Shown here: piece by piece, positions 16,133 through 23,883 of the stretch | Layout of the letters: each line of letters begins with the position of its first letter | Numbering within the stretch: position 1 is the first letter of the stretch | Source: Salipaludibacillus keqinensis | Lineage (GTDB): Bacteria; Bacillota; Bacilli; Bacillales; Salisediminibacteriaceae | DNA length: 64,000 nucleotides | Direction: 5' to 3' | Assembly (NCBI RefSeq): GCF_003226325.1 | Contig: NZ_PDOD01000005.1 | Coordinates: 124,001-188,000, forward strand | Notes under the pieces: model-generated | Databases searched by the model: none | What the model was told of the DNA's origin: nothing | Seen by the model: only the letters and a program-made list of their open reading frames with translations | Program-made: the position numbers and the translations under genes

Positions 16133-16175
16133 ATTATAGGTGGGATCTGTGTAGAAAAGATGAAGAACTTATGAA
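16133..16175 (-). promoter_or_regulatory. TTCA direct-repeat site 4 and promoter
   Basis: On the minus strand TTCATAAGTTC is followed by TTCATCTTTTC (starts at 16175 and 16164, 11 bases apart). A consensus TATAAT lies 26 bases after the second half-site. It drives the Met/His-rich gene. Confidence 0.62.
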
Positions 16176-16179
16176 GAAA

Positions 16180-16505
16180 TTATGTGTTTCCTCCTTCCAG
16201 TTCATCTCTTTATGATCAACTTACTTAACCATGCTTGGAAGTTCACATCCCGGGGTAAAGAAGTAGAGTTAACTGTCTCTCAAGACAACCATTTTATGTA
16301 AGAAATGAAGGCAAGGGGATGCTTGATCAAGAGGTCGAGAATTTAACGGTATTACCATAACAGAAAATCGCGTAATCCGAATCACATTCGAAAATTAAAC
16401 AGATTTTAATAAACAATATAATTGTTAATTTTCAAATACCCCTACATCATTTCTTTCTAAAACGAAAGAATAAGGGCAAGACTTCTTAGAAGGGGCGGAA
16501 TATCA
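16180..16505 (+). other. Intergenic region without a clear gene
   Basis: About 320 bases. Short open stretches occur (for example GITITENRVIRITFEN ending at 16399) but none has a start, ribosome site or recognisable domain. The last 20 bases hold the ribosome site GAAGGGG of the acyltransferase. Confidence 0.4.
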
Positions 16506-17618
16506 TTGAACGAATCGAAAGTTATCAAAGAAATATACTGGCTAAGAGCTTTAGCATGTTTGGCAGTGGTGGTCACGCATGCAGTCAACACAACACTTTC
16601 CAATTACGAAATGAACATACATCAGTCTGAAGAGTACTTCCTGATTGCTTTGAGATTTATCGCTTTTTTTGGCACGCCCGCATTTATTTTTATATCGGAA
16701 TTACTGCTGGCTTACTCTTATCCAAATGGAGTGCCAAAAGGCTTCTTTATGAAACGGGTAAAATTTTTGTTGCTGCCGTTTGCGTTTATGGCTCTTGTAT
16801 TTGCAATAATTACAACGGATACTCTATATGCATTTATGGAGCAGTTAGTCTTAAATTTATTTTTAGGAGGATATACAGGTTATTTCGTTTTAATTATCTT
16901 CCAGTTTTATTTGTTGCATATCTTCGCTAAAAAGTTTTTGGACAAGTGGCCTCCTTTTAAGGTCATTGCTGTCTCCTTAGTCATTAGTAGTAGTTACTTG
17001 GCAATTTTCCATTTTACAAATCCCCCTTCGTTTACGTTTGGTGAATACATCTGGCAAAGAGGTCATTGGCTCCCAATTTTTGGCTGGCTTTTCTATTTTA
17101 CTTTAGGCTATTACTGTGGAAAACATTATCAGTTATTAATTGAGAAGATACTTCCATATAAAAAGCTCATTTATTTCATGCCGTTCATCAGTATTTCGAT
17201 AGTCTTTTTGTTAGTAAGAAGTGATATATTGACAGTCGTTTCTTCCAAACGAATTGATTATCTTATATATACGACAGCGATGATTGCTGTGATTTTACTT
17301 GTAGCTTATCAAATAAAAAAAGTACCAAAGTTCGTTTTATTTATTAGTAAATATTCCTTTAATATTTATTTACTTCACACGGCATTTCTTTATTTCTTTC
17401 CGTATATAGACTTTGTCCATCCACTACTATATTTTGTGTTGGCAATGACAATGAGTATCACTGCATCAGTCATGGTCGTGAAGTTGTCTTCGCTCTGGAC
17501 GTTTAGCCCTTATTTAGTCGGGAAAACGCTGCCGATTCCAGATCTGAAATTCAGGGAAAATGAAGTATGCCGTGATAACCTGAGAACGCCTCAAACCTCT
17601 ACGGAAGAGCAACATTAA
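16506..17618 (+). CDS. Membrane acyltransferase, acyltransferase-3 (OafA/IcaC-like) family
   Basis: 370-residue protein with about ten hydrophobic segments, which transfers acetyl or another acyl group to a surface polymer or lipid. N-terminal IYWLRALACLAVVVTHAVN holds the conserved R and H of the family; GYTGYFVLIIFQFYLLH and GWLFYFTLGYYCGKHYQ are typical later helices. The substrate cannot be inferred. TTG start with GAAGGGG ~12 bases upstream. It stands alone, with a terminator-like hairpin ~100 bases downstream. Confidence 0.85.
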   Translation: MNESKVIKEIYWLRALACLAVVVTHAVNTTLSNYEMNIHQSEEYFLIALRFIAFFGTPAFIFISELLLAYSYPNGVPKGFFMKRVKFLLLPFAFMALVFAIITTDTLYAFMEQLVLNLFLGGYTGYFVLIIFQFYLLHIFAKKFLDKWPPFKVIAVSLVISSSYLAIFHFTNPPSFTFGEYIWQRGHWLPIFGWLFYFTLGYYCGKHYQLLIEKILPYKKLIYFMPFISISIVFLLVRSDILTVVSSKRIDYLIYTTAMIAVILLVAYQIKKVPKFVLFISKYSFNIYLLHTAFLYFFPYIDFVHPLLYFVLAMTMSITASVMVVKLSSLWTFSPYLVGKTLPIPDLKFRENEVCRDNLRTPQTSTEEQH

Positions 17619-17710
17619 TATAAAGTTAAGAGATATAGTAGCGAAGGTCCAGCTTATCTGCTGATCATCCACCTTGGCTTTGTAATTACCTAAATTAATC
17701 CTCTAATTCA

Positions 17711-17746
17711 AGCCCGTATCTACCAAGGTATGAGGCCTTTTTTTTA
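17711..17746 (+). terminator. Probable terminator
   Basis: GCC...TACC-AA-GGTA...GGC paired with an internal loop, then eight T. Weak stem but a strong T run. Confidence 0.5.
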
Positions 17747-17807
17747 TGAACAATTAAATTTAATAAGTGAGCACATAAACTTTTTAAAAATTAAGGTTGT
17801 TTTTTTT

Positions 17808-17823
17808 AACTAAGTATCATAAA
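17808..17823 (+). promoter_or_regulatory. Shared 16-nt motif, copy 1
   Basis: AACTAAGTATCATAAA, 64 bases before the ABC ATPase gene. The same 16-mer with one change lies before the DUF4242 gene (21010-21025). Candidate operator or promoter element joining the two units. Confidence 0.45.
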
Positions 17824-17886
17824 CTAATTAAAACAAAGTAAACAGGTAGGCATTATAAAATTTATTGGGAATTATAGGAGGCGGGC

Positions 17887-18684
17887 ATGGGAAGTATCTC
17901 CGAACAAAAAATTTTAGTCGAATTAAGAAATGTAGATAAGGAATTTATGAAGCAGGGTTTACCAGAGAAAGTACTAAGTGGCATTAACTTTGATGTAAAA
18001 GAAGGAGAATTCGTCTCTATTTTAGGAAAGAGTGGTTGTGGAAAGAGCACGCTGTTGAATTTAATTGGCGGATTCGATCAGCCAACCAGAGGAGAATTGC
18101 ACTTCGATGGCATGCCAGTAACGAAACCGACACGCCGAGCGATCATGCTGTTTCAATTTTATGCGTTGCTTCCTTGGCGGTCGGTGTTAAAAAATGTGGA
18201 GATTGCCTTGGAACCGGAAGGGCTTTCTAAAGAAGAAAGCCGCGAGCGAGCGATGAAATACATTAAATTGGTCGGTCTTGAAGATAGCTTGCATCAGTTT
18301 CCTTCTCAATTATCAGGAGGGATGCAGCAACGGGTAGCCATTGCAAGGGCGCTGTCTATTCAGCCAGAGCTGATTCTTATGGATGAGCCGTTTGCGGCAT
18401 TGGATACATTTACCAGGTATTACCTACAGGATGAATTGTTACGAATTAAGGAGCAGGAAGGAACAAACATCATTTTAGTTACTCATGACATAGATGAAGC
18501 CGTTTATTTGTCTGACAGAGTCTTTATTATGGATGCGAACCCTGGAACGATCCGTAAAAGAATACCAATTCAACTTCCAAAGCCTCGTGACCGCTCACAT
18601 AGCGATTTTCAATATTATCGAAAGTGGATTCTCGATGAATTTAACTTCGGTCAAAAACTGGATGGTTTGGAATTTAACATTTAA
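17887..18684 (+). CDS. ABC transporter ATPase, sulfonate/nitrate/taurine (SsuB/TauB/NrtD) type
   Basis: 265-residue cytoplasmic ATPase that powers an importer. Walker A GKSGCGKST (~50), Q loop LFQFYALLPWRSV, signature LSGGMQQRVAIARAL (~140), Walker B LILMDEPFAALD and switch His in VTHDIDEAVYLSDRVFIM. The LLPW motif and C-terminal IPIQLPKPRDR segment are typical of the SsuB/TauB/NrtD group. AGGAGG ribosome site. The binding protein and permease genes follow at once, forming a complete importer. Confidence 0.92.
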   Translation: MGSISEQKILVELRNVDKEFMKQGLPEKVLSGINFDVKEGEFVSILGKSGCGKSTLLNLIGGFDQPTRGELHFDGMPVTKPTRRAIMLFQFYALLPWRSVLKNVEIALEPEGLSKEESRERAMKYIKLVGLEDSLHQFPSQLSGGMQQRVAIARALSIQPELILMDEPFAALDTFTRYYLQDELLRIKEQEGTNIILVTHDIDEAVYLSDRVFIMDANPGTIRKRIPIQLPKPRDRSHSDFQYYRKWILDEFNFGQKLDGLEFNI

Positions 18685-18710
18685 AGGCTTGGAAAAAGGA
18701 GGAGCGTTCA

Positions 18711-19661
18711 GTGAAAGCATCGCAGAAGTTAGGAAGTTACTTCCTTGTCGGCTCACTGGTATTGTCAGCTTGTGGAAGGCCGACACCAGGGGAGAATGAT
18801 GTCATTCGTATCGGGCATTTACCGATTACCCATGCAGCACCTTTGTATTTTACAAAAGAATATGAAGAAGAATTACTGAACGGGGCTGAAATAGAGCTTG
18901 TTCGGTTCAGCAGTTGGATTGAACTAATGGACGCGTTAAATGCCGGAAGAATTGATGGAGCATCCGTGCTTTTTGAGTTGGCGATGAAAGCGAAAGAGAG
19001 AGGGATCGGTATCAGTGCTGTTGCCCTAGGGCACCGAGAAGGAAATGCCATTGTGGCTTCTCATGACGTGGATGAAGTTGCCGATTTAAAAGGGGAAACA
19101 GTAGCGATCCCTCATACTCTATCTGCCCATAATCTTCTTCTAGATGAAATGCTTCAACGAGAAGGCATGGCCTATGAGGATGTCAATGTGGTGGAAATGC
19201 CGCCACCTGAGATGCCGGCGGCGTTATCAGAAGGCCGTATATCAAGCTATATTGTGGCAGAACCCTTCGGCGCCTTAGGAGTCACGTTGGAGGCGGGGCA
19301 TGTTCTCTACCAATCTAACGAATTTTGCCCTGATAGCTGCTTATGCTGCGCCCTTGTCCTTCGAGACGATTTCATGGAAGAAGCTCCTGAACTAGCAGAT
19401 CAATTTGTTGAAGCATATTTAGAAGCAGGGGTAAGGGCTGACCAACAGACAGAAGAATCTCTTGCGGCTCATTCAAACTATTTAAATGTAACAGACGAAG
19501 CATTGGAGCTGTCCCTAGGTTGGATTACGTATGAAGATTTAAGTATTGGTGAAGAGGAATACGAACACTTACGACAACGTCTGATCGAGATGCAACTCTC
19601 TGATCAACCGCCGACGTATGAAGAATTTATTGATCAATCCTATTTTGAAGAAGAGAGGTGA
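18711..19661 (+). CDS. Substrate-binding lipoprotein, NrtA/SsuA/TauA type
   Basis: 316-residue lipoprotein (lipobox LSAC, Cys ~22) that captures the substrate for the importer. The early motif IRIGHLPITHAAPLYF, then the ALNAGRIDGASV and AVALGHREGNAIV regions match the NMT1/NrtA-like fold. The CPDSCLCC segment near residue 205 has four cysteines in eight residues, unusual for this family and a possible metal or redox site. GTG start with AAGGAGGAG. It overlaps the ribosome site of the permease gene. Likely substrates by homology are sulfonates, nitrate or related anions; not decidable here. Confidence 0.88.
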   Translation: MKASQKLGSYFLVGSLVLSACGRPTPGENDVIRIGHLPITHAAPLYFTKEYEEELLNGAEIELVRFSSWIELMDALNAGRIDGASVLFELAMKAKERGIGISAVALGHREGNAIVASHDVDEVADLKGETVAIPHTLSAHNLLLDEMLQREGMAYEDVNVVEMPPPEMPAALSEGRISSYIVAEPFGALGVTLEAGHVLYQSNEFCPDSCLCCALVLRDDFMEEAPELADQFVEAYLEAGVRADQQTEESLAAHSNYLNVTDEALELSLGWITYEDLSIGEEEYEHLRQRLIEMQLSDQPPTYEEFIDQSYFEEER

Positions 19662-19666
19662 TACTG

Positions 19667-20431
19667 ATGAAATATTTATCCATATTCATGTATGCTACAG
19701 TGTCATTTCTCCTTGTTATATCGGCATGGCAGCTAGTCATTTTCTTCGGAGATTATCCGGAAGCATTATTACCGTCACCATTCATGGTATTCCAAGGAAT
19801 CATTTCCCTTATTCAAGATGGAACATTGTTTGAGCACGTTCGAGTGAGTTTATTCCGCTTTTTTGTAGGTTATTTGTCGGCCGTAGTGGTTGCTATAGCT
19901 CTAGGCTTGATTCTTGGTCGGACAACGAGGGTATGGAAGGTAATTGATCCTATTGTTCAAGTGCTTCGCCCTGTGGCGCCAGTAGCTTGGGCCCCATTCA
20001 TTGTACTCTGGTTTGGTATCGGCAATATGCCTGCCATTGTCATTATTTTTATTGCAGCGTTTTTCCCGGTATTGCTGTCGACAGTTTCCGCTGTGAAGAA
20101 AATAGATAAGACGTATTTGAAATTGGCGCAAAACCTAGAAATTGGGAAATCATCACTTTTATTAAAGATAATCTTTCCAGCTGCATTTCCTTACATCGCC
20201 AATGGTCTTCACATAGCGGTAGGGACAGCGTGGATTTTCTTAGTAGCAGGAGAAATGATTGGGGCACAATCAGGACTTGGTTACTTAATCGTAGACTCCA
20301 GAAATGCTCTTGATCTAGATCTTGTTCTAGCAGGGATCTTCTTTATTGGAATTTTAGGCTTACTCCTTGATAAATCGATCGGACTGTTTGAAAAGTGGGT
20401 TGGCAAGCAATGGGGTGTGCAAGGTTCTTAA
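19667..20431 (+). CDS. ABC transporter permease, SsuC/TauC type
   Basis: 254-residue membrane protein with six hydrophobic segments forming the channel of the importer. The EAA-type cytoplasmic loop is at ~150-170 (YLKLAQNLEIGKSSLLLKIIFPAAFPYIANG). RPVAPVAWAPFIVLWFG is a hallmark of this permease family. ATG 19667 with AGAGGTG is preferred over GTG 19658, which overlaps the upstream stop codon. Confidence 0.92.
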   Translation: MKYLSIFMYATVSFLLVISAWQLVIFFGDYPEALLPSPFMVFQGIISLIQDGTLFEHVRVSLFRFFVGYLSAVVVAIALGLILGRTTRVWKVIDPIVQVLRPVAPVAWAPFIVLWFGIGNMPAIVIIFIAAFFPVLLSTVSAVKKIDKTYLKLAQNLEIGKSSLLLKIIFPAAFPYIANGLHIAVGTAWIFLVAGEMIGAQSGLGYLIVDSRNALDLDLVLAGIFFIGILGLLLDKSIGLFEKWVGKQWGVQGS

Positions 20432-20435
20432 CAAA

Positions 20436-20465
20436 ACAGCCACGCTACATGATTTGCGTGGCTGT
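20436..20465 (-). terminator. Shared hairpin between convergent genes
   Basis: ACAGCCACGC / GCGTGGCTGT, perfect 10-bp stem. The T run (TTTTG) is on the minus-strand side, so it serves the HxlR gene best but may act in both directions. Confidence 0.75.
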
Positions 20466-20475
20466 AACAAAGAAT

Positions 20476-20925
20476 TTACTTGTTTAATTGGTGTTCTTCC
20501 ACAGGAACAGGGCTCACGTCTGCTCGGTCAACATTAGTCTTACAGGAAGGACAATAATGCTGTAGTTCTACCTCGTGTTGACATTCGTTATGAACAAGCT
20601 GCTTATAGCAAATGTCGAGGTTATTACGTCCCCATACGAGAAGAGCGTCAAATACCAGCTCTAGTTCTCGTCCGCTGTCCGTTAATGTATATTGATAGCG
20701 TGGCGGGTGTTTCGAGTAAACACTGGATGCCACTAAACCTGCTTCTTCTAAATGCTTTAGACGATCAGAGAGTAGATTAGCTGAAATACCATCGAGGCTT
20801 TTCTTTAACTCATTAAATGTTTCATTCCCAACAAGAATGTCGTGAAGAATGAGCAACGTCCAGCGATCACCGACGATATTCAATGTTTGCGCAATATTGC
20901 ATGGAAGTTTGTATCTTTCCTTCAT
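20476..20925 (-). CDS. HxlR-family winged-helix regulator
   Basis: 149-residue transcription factor. The N-terminal CNIAQTLNIVGDRWTLLIL with a conserved Cys9, FNELKKSLDGISANLLSDRLKHLE and the wing YQYTLTDSGREL define the HxlR family (YodB, CatR and HypR use the N-terminal Cys as redox switch). A C-terminal extension with CQHEVELQHYCPSCK could bind zinc. It lies between the ABC importer and the DUF4242/flavoprotein unit and is the natural candidate regulator of both. A perfect palindrome sits in its own promoter. Confidence 0.88.
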   Translation of the reverse strand: MKERYKLPCNIAQTLNIVGDRWTLLILHDILVGNETFNELKKSLDGISANLLSDRLKHLEEAGLVASSVYSKHPPRYQYTLTDSGRELELVFDALLVWGRNNLDICYKQLVHNECQHEVELQHYCPSCKTNVDRADVSPVPVEEHQLNK

Positions 20926-20944
20926 TTATATCAAAGCTCCTTGT

Positions 20945-20969
20945 GAAACTAGTTTCTAAGTTTATTATA
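20945..20969 (-). promoter_or_regulatory. HxlR promoter with palindrome
   Basis: Perfect 12-bp palindrome GAAACTAGTTTC (20945-20956) lies just after a minus-strand TATAAT (20969-20964). It is a candidate autoregulatory operator. Confidence 0.5.
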
Positions 20970-21009
20970 CCCCACCAAGGTAGAATAAACCAAGTGAGTT
21001 GATTTAATT

Positions 21010-21025
21010 AACTAAGTATAATAAA
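21010..21025 (+). promoter_or_regulatory. Shared 16-nt motif, copy 2
   Basis: AACTAAGTATAATAAA; one base differs from the copy before the ABC ATPase gene (17808). TATAAT inside it may be the -10 of the DUF4242 gene. Confidence 0.48.
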
Positions 21026-21067
21026 ATAACCTTATAAAGATAAATACGATTCTCAGGAGGGATTTAC

Positions 21068-21598
21068 TTGGCACTTTATCTTGTCGAGTCATCATTAAAT
21101 GAAAAAATCAAAGAGCAAGAGGCATTTGAAGCAAAGGTAGAGCAGTTGCAGAATCAACTTGGAAACAATGAACTGATTGAGGTTCAAGTGGCCAGTGATT
21201 TTTCACGAGCTTTCTTTATTTTTGAAGCGGAAAAAGAAACAGCACTGACAGGATCACTTGATATTTTAGGCATTCCTGTAGCTTTAACGAAGGAAGTGCG
21301 CATCGTTGGTCAAGAGTTAGAAGAGGCTAAAAAGCAAAAAGAGAAGATTAATTATTTAGTGGAATGGAATTTACCGGAGAACTTAACGATGGATCAATAT
21401 TTGGAGCGAAAGAAAACGAACTCGGTTCACTATGCGGAAGTTCCTGAAGTATCTTTTTCTCGCACGTATGTGTGTGAAGATATGTCTAAATGTTTGTGCT
21501 TTTATGATGCGCCAGACGATGAAGCAGTCGTCCGGGCTCGTGAAGCAGTAAAAGCACCTGTCGATCAGATTACACAGCTTTCTTCAAAAAAGAAATAG
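21068..21598 (+). CDS. DUF4242-like protein
   Basis: 176-residue soluble protein. The C-terminal half, VSFSRTYVCEDMSKCLCFYDAPDDEAVVRAREAV, carries the pattern of DUF4242 (a ferredoxin-like fold; a Streptomyces member binds nickel). The N-terminal half also looks like this fold, so it may be a double domain. TTG start with CAGGAGGG. The acyl-CoA-dehydrogenase-like gene follows after 30 bases, so the two form one unit. Role unknown; a link to the sulfonate-type importer is inferred from context. Confidence 0.7.
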   Translation: MALYLVESSLNEKIKEQEAFEAKVEQLQNQLGNNELIEVQVASDFSRAFFIFEAEKETALTGSLDILGIPVALTKEVRIVGQELEEAKKQKEKINYLVEWNLPENLTMDQYLERKKTNSVHYAEVPEVSFSRTYVCEDMSKCLCFYDAPDDEAVVRAREAVKAPVDQITQLSSKKK

Positions 21599-21628
21599 TC
21601 CACAGCTGTTGGTGAGGAGGGAAGAAAA

Positions 21629-22696
21629 GTGGTCCTAACAAGTAATATGAACAAATTGGATGATTTGCTGAAAGATCAATTAAAACCAGTAGTCAAGCAG
21701 GTGGATGAGAAGGCCTATTATCCGAGAGAAGTGTTACTAGCGATTGGTAAAGCCGGCTATCTTTCCTCTCAAGGGAAATCTCTTAATGGAGCAGCAGCGG
21801 AGGAAATAGAAGTTGTGAAGCGCACATCCGCTTACTGTATGACAACAGGTTTTAATCTCTGGTGTCACTTAGCGGCATTGACGTATCTTCGTCATACACC
21901 CAATAACGAATTGAGAGATCGACTATTACCGAAGTTGGAAAATGGAGAGGTGCTTGGCGGTACCGGTTTATCAAATCCAATGAAATATTATGCAGGACTT
22001 GAATCATTGCATTTGAAAGCTGCGAAGACAAAGGGAGGCTATGTTCTTTCTGGGGTCTTACCTGCCGTATCAAACTTAGGATCAGATCATTGGTTCGGGG
22101 TTATAGGAGAAACGGAAGAAGATCAACGAGTGATGTTCCTTGTCTCCTGTAAACAAGAGGGTCTCACATTGAAAGAAAAAGTATCTTATCTCGGTATCAA
22201 TGGGAGTGCTACCTATGCCTGTAACTTCAATGAGGTTTTTATACCGAATGACCAAATTCTTTCAGATGATGCAGATTCCTTCGTTAAACAGATTCGACCC
22301 TATTTCGTCGCTTATCAAATTCCATTAGGGCTTGGCGTCACCAGTGCGGCGATCGCATCGATCAATAAGCACTGTCATAAGCAAGGGGGTTGCAACGAGT
22401 TTTTACCAGTGCAAGTGGATGACATAAGTGACAGGCTGGAAAAAATAGAACATGCCATTCAACAGGTTTTCAAAGAACCTTCGAAAAACGTAACATGGGA
22501 GTTAATGTTACCGATCAGAAGAGACGTTGCCTATTTGACATTAGACGCGGTTCACACCGCTATGCTTCATGCCGGCGGATCTGCTTACTTGAAGAACAGT
22601 GCAGATGCCCGCAGGTTGCGAGAAACGTATTTCTTAGCTAATTTGACACCTACCGTAAAGCATCTGGAAAAAATGCTAACGGGTTTTAGTAAGTGA
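21629..22696 (+). CDS. Acyl-CoA-dehydrogenase-like flavoprotein
   Basis: 355-residue protein, shorter than the usual ~380. It has the acyl-CoA dehydrogenase layout: helical N-terminus, GGTGLSNPMKYYAGLE in the FAD/substrate beta-domain, LKAAKTKGGYVLSGVLPAVSN, and a C-terminal helix bundle with AMLHAGGSAYLKNSADARRLRE. The family includes flavin monooxygenases that split C-S bonds (DszC, SfnB). Lying beside a sulfonate-type importer, a role in releasing sulfur from an organic substrate is plausible but not shown. GTG start with GAGGAGGGAAG; an ATG 18 bases later is possible. Confidence 0.75.
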   Translation: MVLTSNMNKLDDLLKDQLKPVVKQVDEKAYYPREVLLAIGKAGYLSSQGKSLNGAAAEEIEVVKRTSAYCMTTGFNLWCHLAALTYLRHTPNNELRDRLLPKLENGEVLGGTGLSNPMKYYAGLESLHLKAAKTKGGYVLSGVLPAVSNLGSDHWFGVIGETEEDQRVMFLVSCKQEGLTLKEKVSYLGINGSATYACNFNEVFIPNDQILSDDADSFVKQIRPYFVAYQIPLGLGVTSAAIASINKHCHKQGGCNEFLPVQVDDISDRLEKIEHAIQQVFKEPSKNVTWELMLPIRRDVAYLTLDAVHTAMLHAGGSAYLKNSADARRLRETYFLANLTPTVKHLEKMLTGFSK

Positions 22697-22756
22697 AAGA
22701 GGGCATGACCCGACTCATAAAGTCGATAAAGCAAGTAAAAAAGAATGAAGCTAGTT

Positions 22757-22806
22757 AAAGGCTGTCGCCAAAAGTATAACTTTTGGTGACAGCCTTTGTT
22801 TTTTTA
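22757..22806 (+). terminator. Rho-independent terminator
   Basis: AAAGGCTGTCGCCAAAAGT / ACTTTTGGTGACAGCCTTT, almost perfect 18-bp stem with T run. The CCAAAAGT core recurs in hairpins at 60711 and 62636. Confidence 0.9.
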
Positions 22807-22898
22807 TGAAATGATAGATTTTTGAGTTCTGGATAAGTTTCCGCCAGTTCATAAATATCTTTTCGGAATAAGAAAGGGGACAAACGAGCCACGTCGTT

Positions 22899-23003
22899 CC
22901 GGTGTACTGGACTACAGCACCTCTCAAACGGGATACAACCACCGTCAAACAGACTACAGAACCTCTCAAACAGGATACACGGATCGTCAAATGGAATACA
23001 GAA
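22899..23003. repeat. Five imperfect 21-bp tandem repeats
   Basis: Units begin at 22899, 22920, 22941, 22962 and 22983; units 2 and 4 are most alike (CCTCTCAAACGGGATACAAC versus CCTCTCAAACAGGATACACG), as are 3 and 5, so the higher-order period is 42. The + strand reads as a heptad peptide (TSQTGYNHRQTDYR...) up to a stop at 23018, but no start or ribosome site is seen. Both strands stay open, as expected for a 21-bp period. Confidence 0.7.
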
Positions 23004-23164
23004 CGGACTCCACTATTTAGACTAATTCAAGTATGTCCTGATTCAAGAAGAAAGTTGAGTTCGTCTTTATAAGTAAGGCTTTCCAGTTTAGCTTTATTCT
23101 TTTATTCATTCTATAGTAACGCATCTTATTACTCGTTAAATAAACATATATTTGAAAAAATATA

Positions 23165-23213
23165 TTGACCACAGTGGTCGACATGATATATATTTAAATC
23201 GACCATAATGGTC
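23165..23213 (+). promoter_or_regulatory. TetR-type promoter with two palindromic operators
   Basis: GACCACAGTGGTC (23167-23179) overlaps a -35 TTGACC (23165); TATATT follows at 23189. A second operator GACCATAATGGTC lies at 23201-23213, near the predicted start. The two share GACCAYARTGGTC, centred 34 bases apart. Confidence 0.75.
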
Positions 23214-23241
23214 TAAAAGTGTAAGAGGAGTTGATCGGCCT

Positions 23242-23883
23242 TTGTCATCCTTATTTGAGAATCTCGACGAAGAGAAGAAGCAACGTATTTTAAATGCAGC
23301 CTTTCAAGAATTTGCTGAACATGGATTCGAGAAAGCTTCCACCAATCGTATTGTAAAGAAGGCGAAAATTGGCAAAGGGATGCTGTTTTATTACTTTAAT
23401 AATAAAAGAGAACTATATTATTATCTTATCGACTTCAGCTTAGACTTAGTATTAAAAGATTACTTAGAACGAATTGATACGAGTGAGACAGACTTTATTG
23501 AAAGGCTTAAACGAACGGCTAAATTTAAGTTGTCTATTTTCGCCGAGAACCCACATCTGTTCAACTTTATCGGAGCGTTTGTCTTGGTGGAAAAAGAAGA
23601 ATTGCCTTTAGAACTTAAGGAAAAATATGAGAGGCTTTATCAACTTGGACACACAAAACTTTATGACAACATCGATTATTCCTTGTTTAGAGACGATATT
23701 GACGTTAAGAAAGCATTTAAGCTTATTACTTGGAGTATTTATGGCTACGAAGAAGAATTAAAACAAAGGTTGAAAAGGCAATCGCTTGCCGAAATGGATT
23801 ATGAACCACTTTTTGAAGAGTTTTATGACTATTTGGAAGTGCTCAAAATTAGTTTTTACAAGCAGGAGGGGGAGAAGAAATGA
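23242..23883 (+). CDS. TetR-family repressor
   Basis: 213-residue regulator. The N-terminal helix-turn-helix is KQRILNAAFQEFAEHGFEKASTNRIVKKAKIGKGMLFYYFNNKRELYYYL (~13-62), typical of TetR; the rest is the ligand-binding and dimer domain. TTG start with AAGAGGAG ~11 bases upstream. It overlaps the ATPase gene by four bases and lies downstream of two identical-type palindromes, so it most likely represses its own three-gene operon until an inducer binds. Confidence 0.88.
   Translation: MSSLFENLDEEKKQRILNAAFQEFAEHGFEKASTNRIVKKAKIGKGMLFYYFNNKRELYYYLIDFSLDLVLKDYLERIDTSETDFIERLKRTAKFKLSIFAENPHLFNFIGAFVLVEKEELPLELKEKYERLYQLGHTKLYDNIDYSLFRDDIDVKKAFKLITWSIYGYEEELKQRLKRQSLAEMDYEPLFEEFYDYLEVLKISFYKQEGEKK

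Noticed and set aside
22751-22990. 79-residue minus-strand frame in the 21-bp repeat region
   Set aside because: It runs through a terminator and a 21-bp repeat array, which keeps all frames open by chance.
22899-23003. CRISPR array
   Set aside because: Units are contiguous 21-mers without spacers, and no cas genes are present.
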